Assembly: GCA_018610125.1 (NCBI GenBank)
Contig: JAHEOI010000164.1
Coordinates: forward strand, 1-13,332
Origin: Verrucomicrobiota bacterium
GTDB taxonomy: Bacteria; Verrucomicrobiota; Verrucomicrobiia; Limisphaerales; JAHEOI01
DNA: 13,332 nt
Reading direction: 5' to 3'
Shown piece by piece: positions 1 through 6,450 of this stretch (the first letter of the stretch is position 1; the number at the start of each line of letters is the position of its first letter). Made by a program: the position numbers and the translations under genes. A model generated the notes under the pieces. It made no database searches, was not told the origin of the DNA, and saw only the letters and a program-made list of their open reading frames with translations.

Positions 1-34
1 ATCCTCTCCCCTTAGGAAGGGGAGAGGAGGAAAA
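1..34. repeat. Palindromic dispersed repeat, copy 1 (may continue left of window)
   Basis: A perfect 11-bp inverted repeat (arms CCTCTCCCCTT and AAGGGGAGAGG, three-base loop AGG, positions 3-27) followed by AGGAAAA. The same 34 bases recur without mismatch at 8447-8480. The left edge of this copy is cut by the window. It lies about 150 bases beyond the 3' end of the minus-strand FG-GAP gene. It looks like a REP-type intergenic palindrome; it has no T-tract on either strand to make it a standard terminator. Confidence 0.75.
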
Positions 35-132
35 GTGGCGAAGACCGGGGGAAGACGAAGGCAGAGGACGAAGCTCGGCGAGGTTTGAGGTGCTTCCGTA
101 CCTCTCCACAAAGGGTTCAATTTTCGTCAGGA

Positions 133-180
133 CTACCCACCTACCCACCTTTCCCTTTCACTCTCACTCTCACTCTCACT
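133..180. repeat. Two short tandem repeats just past the FG-GAP gene stop
   Basis: An octamer CTACCCAC is repeated twice at 133-148. A hexamer TCACTC is then repeated almost four times at 158-180. The second array directly abuts the stop codon of the minus-strand FG-GAP gene (TGA at 183-181), so on that strand the stop is followed by AGTGAG units. No coding role is seen. Confidence 0.7.
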
Positions 181-2622
181 TCAACGTATCGAGTGATATC
201 GATCGACCTCACACCCCTTCAAGACCGTTTCATCTCCCCCGGGATAGCGAATTCGGATTGCTGCGACCTTTTCTTGTGATCCCAATCCAAAGTGGACCTG
301 CCGGCTGTCTTGCGCTCGGTAGGAATCACCGGTAACAACGTGTCGTACCTGGCTCCCACGGGATGTCTGAAGACGAATTGTCGCCCCGGTGGTCGCACCG
401 GATCCAGACCTGACAGGTAATCGGACTCCAATCCAATGCCGCGCTTTGTCGCGCTCCCTTCGCGTGTTTAGACCTTTATTGCGATAGACAATAAGACGCT
501 GCTCTTCTTTGGGCCAAATCTGATCCGTGCGGACGACGAGGTCGACCTTGCCATCATTATCAAGGTCCTCGCTCACCACATTTCGGCAGTCAGCGCCAAG
601 CGCAACGCCCATTAGATACCCAACCTCCTGAAAGCCGTTTCCATTTTGATTCGACAGCAATCGATTCTTCTCGTACCCGCCGTAAGAGTATCCCTTACCG
701 TAGAGTGTACGGGCAATCGAGCGAAAATAGAGGCCAAGCGCCCGGTTCGTTTCCGAAGTGCCGGCATAGATATCATGCCGCCAGAAACGGGAATCATAAT
801 CGCGGGTCGACTCCCGACTGGTGTGACCATTGACGACATAAAGGTCGTGATCGGAGTCATTGTCCCAATCGAGGGATGTCGTCCCCCACGACCAGCCCGT
901 GTCGGCAACTTGTTTTTTGAAAGTCGGCTGGTGAAATCCATTTTCCCGACGGAGGTAGATCCTGTTGCCAAACGCCATCACCGGACGCATCTCCTGATAG
1001 GTTGGAAACGCTTTGGGCCCGAGGTCCAATGCCTCCATTCGCTCGGCGGCGGGCGAGGTCATCCCGGTCACAAAAAAATCTCCCGTGCCATCGCCGTTAA
1101 AATCGCCAAAAGCGTGAGCCATACCAAACAAGTGGGGCTGGTCGACCTGCTCCTCGGTCACATCCCTGAAGCTTCCGCTTCCATCATTTTCATAGAGGTC
1201 GACCCCGGCAAAATCACTCACGACCAAAAGGTCAAGATCCCCATCCCGGTCCATATCAAAGAAAGAAGAGCTGTAAGTGCGACGAAAGCGCTTTTCAGTG
1301 AGGCCGGCTTCCTTCGTCCGATCCACCAAGTGACCGTTGCCTTGATTGATCAGCAAGTAGGCCGGAAAGCCATCGTTGGCATCGTAATATGGCGTGGGCA
1401 TTTGACCGTCCACATAGGGCTTTTCGTATTGCGGCAGCCAGATATCCAGATCGCCATCCTGATCGATGTCCCCGGTCGTGATGACGAAGGGATTGCGCAA
1501 CGGCTCCGGCGATCGCCAGACGCGGACCGGTGCGCCGTCAAACCGTCCCTTTTGGTCCCCCCGAATCAGCTTCAATCCTTTTCTGTCGGCATAGACGAAA
1601 TCGCCGGTCCCGTCTCCATCCAGGTCATCGAATACGGCCGTGAAGAACCGATTGGAAAGGCTTTGATTAAATAGCACCGAGCGCCATTCTTTGCCTTTTT
1701 CATTCCAAAGGAGCCGATTCTGATTGGCCAGTACAAGGTCTGAAAACCCATCCCGATTCAGGTCCTGCACCAGAAGTGGATCGAACGCTTGCTGACTCCC
1801 GCCGGCACTCAACCGCAAATCCAAGGTCTTTTTGAACGGAGTCGGCCCCTTTCGTCGAGCAATACGCAAGTCGGCAACTTCGATCAGCTCCGGAAACGGA
1901 GATTCAGCACGGTCGGCCGGCATGCGCCATGAGATCCGCAGCTTTCCATCGATGATGGCCCGTTCCGCAGTCCGGTCATTCCGGACATGAAGGGTCATCT
2001 CGATCTCGGAATAAGGATTCTTGTCATTCCGGAATCTAAATTTCGTGTGCCGCCACTCGGTTTGCTCAATCCGATAGCCTTTTGCCCGCCGCTCGGCAAG
2101 CCACTTCGCCCACTCTTGCCGGGTTACGGTCCGTCCCCCCCGACGCAGCCGAATCAATTCAACGCCATTCTCAACCTCACGGCGCCGGGTTACCTTGCCG
2201 AGACGCAATTTCCCAAATCGCTCCTTTTCCAGGATTGCAATCTTGTCCTCCGCCGATTTCAATCGGTTCCAAAAAGAAACGATTTTGTCCCCAAATTTAT
2301 GGGAGATCACCTCCTGGGCCCATATTGTTTTGTCCCAATGATTTCGTTCCCGCTCGATCTTGAGCACCTCTTTCATCATCGACGGTGTCGTGGCGTAATC
2401 GGCCCCTTTTCTACCACCTCGATACGCTCCGGGAGACCCTTCCTCTCGCTTTTCAGCCACAGAATCCCGCGAACTTCCCCACCCGGAGACCGATTGTCCG
2501 TCGACATCGCCTGGCTCCCTGCCGGCTTGGGTGAGATCGAATAGGACCCACCCGGCGAGCCCGAAGGCCAATCCCACCAGCACCCATTTTCCCAGCTCTT
2601 TTATTTGTGCTTGCTTGCTCAA
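181..2622 (-). CDS. Membrane-anchored FG-GAP/VCBS repeat protein with C-terminal UnbV/ASPIC domain (CRTAC1-like)
   Basis: An 813-residue protein of unknown precise role, probably exposed outside the cytoplasmic membrane. A single hydrophobic segment at about residues 13-30 (WVLVGLAFGLAGWVLFDL) looks like an uncleaved N-terminal anchor. It is followed by a charged, partly helical linker of roughly 250 residues. Seven calcium-binding-type loops follow, at about 288 (DLNRDGFSD), 333 (DLDGDGTGD), 385, 456, 507, 585 (DWDNDSDHD) and 686 (DLDNDGKVD). They are spaced as expected for blades of an FG-GAP beta-propeller. Residues 728-798 match the UnbV/ASPIC domain (GATIRL, HFGLGS, RYPGG). The start is a TTG 25 bases after the stop of the ROK kinase gene, with no convincing Shine-Dalgarno. 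The next Met is residue 82, beyond the anchor, so the TTG is preferred. It is probably co-transcribed with the kinase. Family members are common in Planctomycetota and Verrucomicrobiota and are proposed to act in adhesion or ligand binding; the ligand is unknown. Confidence 0.9.
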   Translation of the reverse strand: MSKQAQIKELGKWVLVGLAFGLAGWVLFDLTQAGREPGDVDGQSVSGWGSSRDSVAEKREEGSPGAYRGGRKGADYATTPSMMKEVLKIERERNHWDKTIWAQEVISHKFGDKIVSFWNRLKSAEDKIAILEKERFGKLRLGKVTRRREVENGVELIRLRRGGRTVTRQEWAKWLAERRAKGYRIEQTEWRHTKFRFRNDKNPYSEIEMTLHVRNDRTAERAIIDGKLRISWRMPADRAESPFPELIEVADLRIARRKGPTPFKKTLDLRLSAGGSQQAFDPLLVQDLNRDGFSDLVLANQNRLLWNEKGKEWRSVLFNQSLSNRFFTAVFDDLDGDGTGDFVYADRKGLKLIRGDQKGRFDGAPVRVWRSPEPLRNPFVITTGDIDQDGDLDIWLPQYEKPYVDGQMPTPYYDANDGFPAYLLINQGNGHLVDRTKEAGLTEKRFRRTYSSSFFDMDRDGDLDLLVVSDFAGVDLYENDGSGSFRDVTEEQVDQPHLFGMAHAFGDFNGDGTGDFFVTGMTSPAAERMEALDLGPKAFPTYQEMRPVMAFGNRIYLRRENGFHQPTFKKQVADTGWSWGTTSLDWDNDSDHDLYVVNGHTSRESTRDYDSRFWRHDIYAGTSETNRALGLYFRSIARTLYGKGYSYGGYEKNRLLSNQNGNGFQEVGYLMGVALGADCRNVVSEDLDNDGKVDLVVRTDQIWPKEEQRLIVYRNKGLNTRRERDKARHWIGVRLPVRSGSGATTGATIRLQTSRGSQVRHVVTGDSYRAQDSRQVHFGLGSQEKVAAIRIRYPGGDETVLKGCEVDRYHSIR

Positions 2623-2647
2623 TGGTCCATGCCGCTCAGCTCATGAC

Positions 2648-3541
2648 TCAATCCTTTTGAAAGCCGGCATTGTAAGCGGCTCCGATCGCGCCCGCAAACC
2701 CGCCAAGTTCCGCCGGGATAAGCCGGGCACAGTGCCCACCCGGACGCCACTCAATCGGCGCCAAATACTGTTCCAAGGGCACCATTAAAGCGTCACCCGC
2801 CTGAGCGATGCCGCCCCCGATGATCACCGCCTCGGGATCGAGGATATTGATAAAGGAGCAAACCGCGCAGGCGAGGTCATGGACGGATTTCAGCCAGATC
2901 TCTTGGGCGTGCGAATCGCCATGTCGATAGGCTTCCACGAGATCCGCTGTGTCGTGAAACTTCCCTCCGGAACGGTCTTGGATGGTGCAATTACCGATGG
3001 CCACTTCCAGGCTCCCGGGGGTACCGGTAATGTCGGCCGGACCGCTCGGATCGAGCGAGGAGTGTCCCAAATGGCCGGCACGTGCGATCTCACCTCGTAA
3101 CAATCTCCCATCTACAATCGCGGCACCTCCGACCCCCGTTCCGAGTGTGAGCATGATCACGTTCTCAAATCCTCTCGCGGCCCCAAGCCACGCTTCCCCC
3201 AACAGCGCGGAATGGGCGTCATTCATGACCGGGATCCGAGAGGGGAACCCAAGGTATTGCTGCCAATTAAGCCCTTCCAGGCCTTGCAGTCGCCCGGGCA
3301 TATGCGCAATGGCAAGCTCATCCTTTGAAGCCAGGCCGGGAGCGCATATCCCGATTCGATCCGCCATCCCACCCCGCTGCTTGAACGTGACGTCGATCAG
3401 CTCCCGGATCTTTTCGGCCCATTCCATCTTCTCCCCAAGGTCAAAGGGAACCCTCTCTTTGGAAAAGACCTCCCCTTCGACACCCACCGTAACGGCTTTG
3501 ATGCTCGAGCCACCCAAATCAATCCCAATCCAATACCCCAT
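2648..3541 (-). CDS. ROK-family sugar kinase, zinc-motif-less variant
   Basis: A 297-residue cytoplasmic ROK kinase, normal in length for glucokinase-like members that phosphorylate a hexose with ATP. The N-terminal phosphate-binding motif IGIDLGGSSIK spans residues 5-15. The catalytic Asp is D108 in VMNDAH. The second glycine motif TLGTGVGG is at 132-139. The sugar-contacting E151 and H157 sit in GEIARAGH. Downstream, the usual ROK zinc motif CxCGxxGCxE is replaced by a segment around residues 161-178 without cysteines (ending in TGTPGSLE), so the structural zinc is probably absent. A late glycine motif IIGGG lies at 240-244. A well-formed promoter lies directly upstream (3568-3596), and the FG-GAP gene follows after 25 bases. 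Glucokinase is the default guess, but substrate cannot be read from sequence; fructokinase or an amino-sugar kinase remain possible. Confidence 0.92.
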   Translation of the reverse strand: MGYWIGIDLGGSSIKAVTVGVEGEVFSKERVPFDLGEKMEWAEKIRELIDVTFKQRGGMADRIGICAPGLASKDELAIAHMPGRLQGLEGLNWQQYLGFPSRIPVMNDAHSALLGEAWLGAARGFENVIMLTLGTGVGGAAIVDGRLLRGEIARAGHLGHSSLDPSGPADITGTPGSLEVAIGNCTIQDRSGGKFHDTADLVEAYRHGDSHAQEIWLKSVHDLACAVCSFINILDPEAVIIGGGIAQAGDALMVPLEQYLAPIEWRPGGHCARLIPAELGGFAGAIGAAYNAGFQKD

Positions 3542-3567
3542 AAATCTAAAACTGGAAATGCGGTGTC

Positions 3568-3596
3568 AGTATACCCGCCCCTTTTGGGTCTGCCAA
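3568..3596 (-). promoter_or_regulatory. Sigma70-type promoter of the ROK kinase gene
   Basis: On the minus strand a -35 box TTGGCA (3596-3591) and a -10 box TATACT (3573-3568) are separated by exactly 17 bases. Initiation would fall near 3561, giving a 5' untranslated leader of about 20 bases before the ATG at 3541. Each box matches consensus in five of six positions. Presence of this promoter means the kinase need not be read from the SDR gene upstream. Confidence 0.65.
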
Positions 3597-3618
3597 TAGG
3601 AATGCCGTCAGAACAATC

Positions 3619-3753
3619 AGCCGAGCTGACAACCTGCGCCACGCCCCGATCTGCCAAAGACGGTCGGCAAGGGACTGCCGACCCTACCACCGCCGTTGTG
3701 GTAGGGACCGCACTCCGCTGCGGTCCGCTCCCGGAGGTCAGGGACGACGTCCC
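3619..3753. repeat. Cluster of REP-like hairpins between SDR and kinase genes
   Basis: Five palindromic units follow each other. At 3619-3642 is a degenerate unit ending TGCGCCAC. At 3662-3683 is GGTCGGCA/TGCCGACC (8-bp stem, 6-base loop). At 3684-3704 is CTACCAC/GTGGTAG (7-bp stem). At 3705-3726 is GGACCGCA/TGCGGTCC (8-bp stem), preceded by GTAG. At 3741-3753 is GGGAC/GTCCC. The first unit shares GCTGACA and TGCGCCAC with a unit in the cluster at 7581-7662. These are typical of non-autonomous REP elements mobilised by RAYT (TnpA_REP) transposases; no RAYT gene is in the window. Confidence 0.75.
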
Positions 3754-3812
3754 CGAGCTCCCACTTTTCTCCCGTCCCGGTCTCCTTATCCCATACCGCT
3801 CTCCACTCCGCT

Positions 3813-4619
3813 TCAAGACTGACCTTCGCTCACATGCCAACCAGCATCTACCGAGACAACTTCACCTGTGATGTCGGCCGCCTCGTCACTCAAAAGGAAG
3901 ACAGCGAGACGAGCAACCGATTCCGCGGAGATCATCTCCTCACGTAACGGCTGTTTTGTCTTCATAAACCCCTGAATCAGGTCGTTTTCCTGCGCTCGTT
4001 GGCTCATCGGAGTACGGACCAAGCCGGGGGCAATGACATTGACCCGGATTTTTTCCGCTGCGTAGTGAGCGGCCATTGATTGACTGAGGCTGTTGATGGC
4101 CCCTTTGCTCGCAGCGTAGGCGTGTGTGGCGAAGTACTTCGGTGACGGCGAGAATCCGAGCACACTCGACATGTTCAGGATTGTCCCTCGGAGCCCGTTC
4201 GCTCCCGGCGTTTGCTCGCGCATCGTCCGAACGACTGACCGACACACCAGAAACATCGTCTTGACGTTGGTGCTCATTGTCATGTCCCATCCGGCCTCAC
4301 TGCATTCATGGATCGGACCGTCACCATACCGCCGCCCACTGATCCCGGCCACATTGAACAGCGAATCAATTCGTCCGAACCGTGACTTCGCTCGGTCGAT
4401 CGCGGCCGATACCCGCTCCGAATCGACCAAATCGACCGTGGCCCGGTCGCATTCTGCCCCCAGGGAACCGAGCTGCTCAGTCAGGGCAGCCCCATGCTCG
4501 GGAGTCCGATTCATGATAAAGACCCGAGCCCCCTCTTTCACTGCCATGATGGCGGTCGCTTCAGCGATCCCCGTCGCCCCGGTGATGACGCAAACTTTCC
4601 CTTCCAATCGTCCAGGCAT
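3813..4619 (-). CDS. SDR-family NAD(P)-dependent oxidoreductase
   Basis: A 268-residue classical short-chain dehydrogenase, full length for the family. The coenzyme loop reads TGATGIAEA (residues 13-21). This is one residue shorter than the usual TGxxxGxG and ends in Ala rather than Gly. NVAG is at 89-92, N118 is the conserved Asn, the catalytic Ser is S151 or S152 in NMSS, and the YxxxK pair is Y168/K172. IAPGLVRTP (196-204) and a C-terminal TGEVVSVDAGW (251-261) are typical of the FabG/glucose dehydrogenase branch. The substrate cannot be assigned. No Shine-Dalgarno precedes the ATG at 4619; a promoter-like pair placed so that transcription could begin at the start codon suggests a leaderless message. 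A 271-base REP-filled gap separates it from the kinase downstream. Confidence 0.93.
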   Translation of the reverse strand: MPGRLEGKVCVITGATGIAEATAIMAVKEGARVFIMNRTPEHGAALTEQLGSLGAECDRATVDLVDSERVSAAIDRAKSRFGRIDSLFNVAGISGRRYGDGPIHECSEAGWDMTMSTNVKTMFLVCRSVVRTMREQTPGANGLRGTILNMSSVLGFSPSPKYFATHAYAASKGAINSLSQSMAAHYAAEKIRVNVIAPGLVRTPMSQRAQENDLIQGFMKTKQPLREEMISAESVARLAVFLLSDEAADITGEVVSVDAGWHVSEGQS

Positions 4620-4625
4620 AGGGCG

Positions 4626-4654
4626 ATGCTCAAATAGTCTGAAACCAATGTCAA
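4626..4654 (-). promoter_or_regulatory. Candidate promoter giving a leaderless SDR transcript
   Basis: On the minus strand a perfect TTGACA (4654-4649) is followed after 17 bases by a weak -10, GAGCAT (4631-4626). The A of the SDR start codon (4619) lies seven bases past the -10, where transcription normally begins. No Shine-Dalgarno is visible, which agrees. The -10 is only a three-of-six match. Confidence 0.35.
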
Positions 4655-4830
4655 TCCACTTGAATTTTTCCGCCTTTCTAAGCGAGGCGTTGCCTCAAAA
4701 ACATCAAATTTGCTTTATTCAAGGAATCTAGCGACCGTCAAAATTTGGCTTGACACGAAGATGGTAGCCTCAACCCGATTTGAGGCGGCGGAAGAATACG
4801 ACCTTGGCGGGGTAACAAGGCTAAGGATCC

Positions 4831-4861
4831 AAAAAAAAAGGCCGTCCCGATTGGGACGGCC
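4831..4861 (-). terminator. Rho-independent terminator of the secreted-protein operon
   Basis: Reading the minus strand, a perfect 9-bp GC-rich stem GGCCGTCCC/GGGACGGCC with loop AATC is followed at once by nine T residues (4839-4831). It sits 47 bases after the stop codon of the PEP-CTERM gene, the correct place to end the two-gene unit. No matching A-tract precedes the stem on the minus strand, so it appears unidirectional. Confidence 0.93.
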
Positions 4862-4907
4862 CGGAAGTATCACACTACTGCGCTACCTTCCTATCACACA
4901 ACACGGT

Positions 4908-5468
4908 TTACTTCATCCAGCGGCGGAAGAAGACCGCACCAATGCCGAGCAAGCCGAGAGCAAAGACGCTCGGTTCCGGCACCAGCGAGAAGCTTTCAAA
5001 GCCGCTCATGAGGGCCGGATCGGGGGGTGCTTCACCGCCTGGAGGAGGAGGACCACCTTCTCCGCCCAGAGTGACGGTAAAGCTGCCCGAAGTACCGAAT
5101 CCAGCCCCGGCGCTTTGAGCCTCGGAGAAGCTGGAGCCGACCTGGGTATCCCAAGCACGGACTTGGAGAACGGCATCCTCATCAACGCCGATCCCATCAA
5201 CGCTCACGTCCGGCCCGAGAAAGAAGCCGGCCCCATTCCCGGTGGCAAAGCCGGTTTGCGAACCGGATACCGGGCTGAGGTCCCCTTCGCTCGCGCCGGC
5301 CAACAGTTCCGCCTGGAATTGATCGCCAGCCAACCGAGTCGAGCCATCAGCAGCAAAGATCGGTTGCTCCAGCTCGCCAGGCACAAAGTTGCGGAAGGTG
5401 ACCACTCCTTGGGCGTTGGCGCCCAGAGCGATCATCACCGCACCTACGAATAGCACTAGTTTTTTCAT
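4908..5468 (-). CDS. Secreted PEP-CTERM sorting-domain protein
   Basis: A 186-residue exported protein of unknown function. Residues 1-19 form a signal peptide (MKKLVLFVGA..., likely cleavage after ANA at 17-19). The mature part is acidic and low in Cys. It carries the phrases DGSTRLAGDQFQAELLAG (41-58), VQVRAW-type text (LQVRAW, 101-106) and a Gly/Pro-rich stretch at 135-150. The C-terminus is a textbook PEP-CTERM tripartite signal: VPEPS at 163-167, a hydrophobic helix at about 168-181, and the basic tail RRWMK. By family knowledge, exosortase (EpsH) cleaves near PEP and the protein goes to the cell surface or extracellular matrix; no exosortase gene is in this window. The gene starts 40 bases after the preceding secreted-protein gene and ends at a strong terminator, so the two are co-transcribed. 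I recall similar short PEP-CTERM proteins as multi-copy families in Verrucomicrobiota, but without a known ligand. Confidence 0.9.
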   Translation of the reverse strand: MKKLVLFVGAVMIALGANAQGVVTFRNFVPGELEQPIFAADGSTRLAGDQFQAELLAGASEGDLSPVSGSQTGFATGNGAGFFLGPDVSVDGIGVDEDAVLQVRAWDTQVGSSFSEAQSAGAGFGTSGSFTVTLGGEGGPPPPGGEAPPDPALMSGFESFSLVPEPSVFALGLLGIGAVFFRRWMK

Positions 5469-5508
5469 AGTCGTTCTTGTTTATTGAATTAGGGTTTTGT
5501 TTCTTCTG

Positions 5509-6180
5509 TCAGTTGGTCACCGAAAATTCCCGTGTCCACGTGCGTGAAGAATCCGTGTTGTTCTGAACCCAGAATGCCTCACCAACGGAAACTTCAGGCT
5601 GTTGTGGATCCCAAGATCCGAACAGCACTTCCCGCTTTGGCAGATAGGTCTGGTTTTCAGCATCCCACTGATAGACCACGTCTCCATCGGTCGCCGGGAA
5701 GCCCAGATCCGCCTGGAGCTGGCCACTTTGCGGCACCATCGAGCTCTTCATCGAAAAGCCGGTTGGCAGCTCGTTTTCCAAGGTCCCTTGCATCACTTCC
5801 CCAACGAACGTGATTGAAAACGCACTGTCGGTCGGGTTGTTGATGAAGGCTCCTTCGCCGGGCTTCAATTCCTGATCCGGCTTGCTCCATTCGCCAAACA
5901 CAAATTCATTTGGTTCAGCGAACATCCCATTCTCGGCATCCCACTTGTAGATGACCGTGCCATCCGGTGCGTTCGAGAATAGCGACGCAACGGTATTGTC
6001 TTCGGCTTGCAACGGGTTCGCGATCATCGAAAACCCTGGAGCAACTTCGACGTTAACGAATCCGACGGCATTGACGGAGAAAACTTGGTTTCCGCCATTT
6101 TCAGTATGTTGTTCTGCCGCCGCGGTATTTAGCCCTGCAACCACCAGGGCCGCAGTTAGGAGTAGTGTTTTGGTTCTCAT
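5509..6180 (-). CDS. Secreted protein with two internal repeats, first gene of the PEP-CTERM operon
   Basis: A 223-residue exported protein. The start chosen is the ATG at 6180 rather than the one four codons upstream (6192). GGAAGGA lies just before the 6180 ATG, and the protein then begins with a clean signal peptide (MRTKTLLLTAALVVAGLNTA, cleavage near AAA-EQ, residue 22-23). The mature protein is two copies of one unit. Repeat 1 is at about residues 48-113 (PGFSMIANPL, IYKWDAENG, FGEW, PGEGAFI). Repeat 2 is at about 140-206 (TGFSMKSSMV, VYQWDAENQ, FGSW, VGEAFWV). The linker between them is VGEVMQGTLENELP. Aromatic residues alternate in beta-strand fashion, so a small two-domain beta fold is likely. 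There are no Cys residues and no recognised catalytic motif. I recall the family in Verrucomicrobiota, often beside a PEP-CTERM gene, with no established function. Its promoter contains a perfect inverted repeat. Confidence 0.88.
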   Translation of the reverse strand: MRTKTLLLTAALVVAGLNTAAAEQHTENGGNQVFSVNAVGFVNVEVAPGFSMIANPLQAEDNTVASLFSNAPDGTVIYKWDAENGMFAEPNEFVFGEWSKPDQELKPGEGAFINNPTDSAFSITFVGEVMQGTLENELPTGFSMKSSMVPQSGQLQADLGFPATDGDVVYQWDAENQTYLPKREVLFGSWDPQQPEVSVGEAFWVQNNTDSSRTWTREFSVTN

Positions 6181-6219
6181 GAGTCCTTCCATTTTGGTTC
6201 TATCACCGTGTGTGCTCGC

Positions 6220-6248
6220 AGAATCTCAAACTGTGAGATTCATGTCAA
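6220..6248 (-). promoter_or_regulatory. Promoter of the secreted two-gene operon, with A-tract upstream
   Basis: On the minus strand a perfect -35 TTGACA (6248-6243) and a -10-like GATTCT (6225-6220) are separated by 17 bases. Initiation would fall near 6213, about 33 bases before the chosen ATG. A run of six A (6257-6252) directly upstream of the -35 and nine A (6278-6270) further up resemble an UP element. The weak -10 is three of six matches. Confidence 0.55.
6221..6241. promoter_or_regulatory. Perfect inverted repeat overlapping the -10 and spacer: putative operator
   Basis: Arms GAATCTCA (6221-6228) and TGAGATTC (6234-6241) match perfectly across a five-base centre. The element fills almost the whole -35/-10 spacer and covers five bases of the -10 box. 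Two half-sites 13 bases apart centre to centre would suit a dimeric repressor or a MerR-like spacer-binding activator. The cognate regulator is not in the window. Confidence 0.5.
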
Positions 6249-6426
6249 CGATTTTTTGAACACATCCGATTTTTTTTTGTCAATGGGCAATCTCCCAGCC
6301 CCGATTCAATGCTGAGCAAGTCGAATGCCAAATCGCTTATTGCGCTTATTGTCGCTCTACCGTTCCCAAGCACGATTGCGAACGCCGTGCCTTCGGGCGT
6401 TTTCTCCCGCAACACGTGGACCTGAA

Positions 6427-6448
6427 CCAAAGTCCCGGAGGACTCCGG
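6427..6448 (-). other. Hairpin directly after the dehydrogenase stop codon
   Basis: On the minus strand CCGGAGTCC and GGACTTTGG can pair as RNA over nine base pairs (two G-U) around a UCCG loop. It begins three bases after the dehydrogenase stop codon. No T-tract follows, so it may act as a 3' stabilising structure or a Rho-linked end rather than an intrinsic terminator. The remaining bases to 6257 show no gene I can support. Confidence 0.4.
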
Positions 6449-6450
6449 TT

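Noticed and set aside
85..335. Short plus-strand frames near the left edge
   Set aside because: They cross the tandem repeats and the 3' end of the FG-GAP gene, and have low-complexity translations rich in Thr, Leu and Pro.
646..1674. A 342-codon plus-strand open frame opposite the FG-GAP gene
   Set aside because: It lies wholly antisense to a gene with seven clear repeat motifs and a recognised C-terminal domain; its translation shows no family features and its codon pattern mirrors the sense gene.
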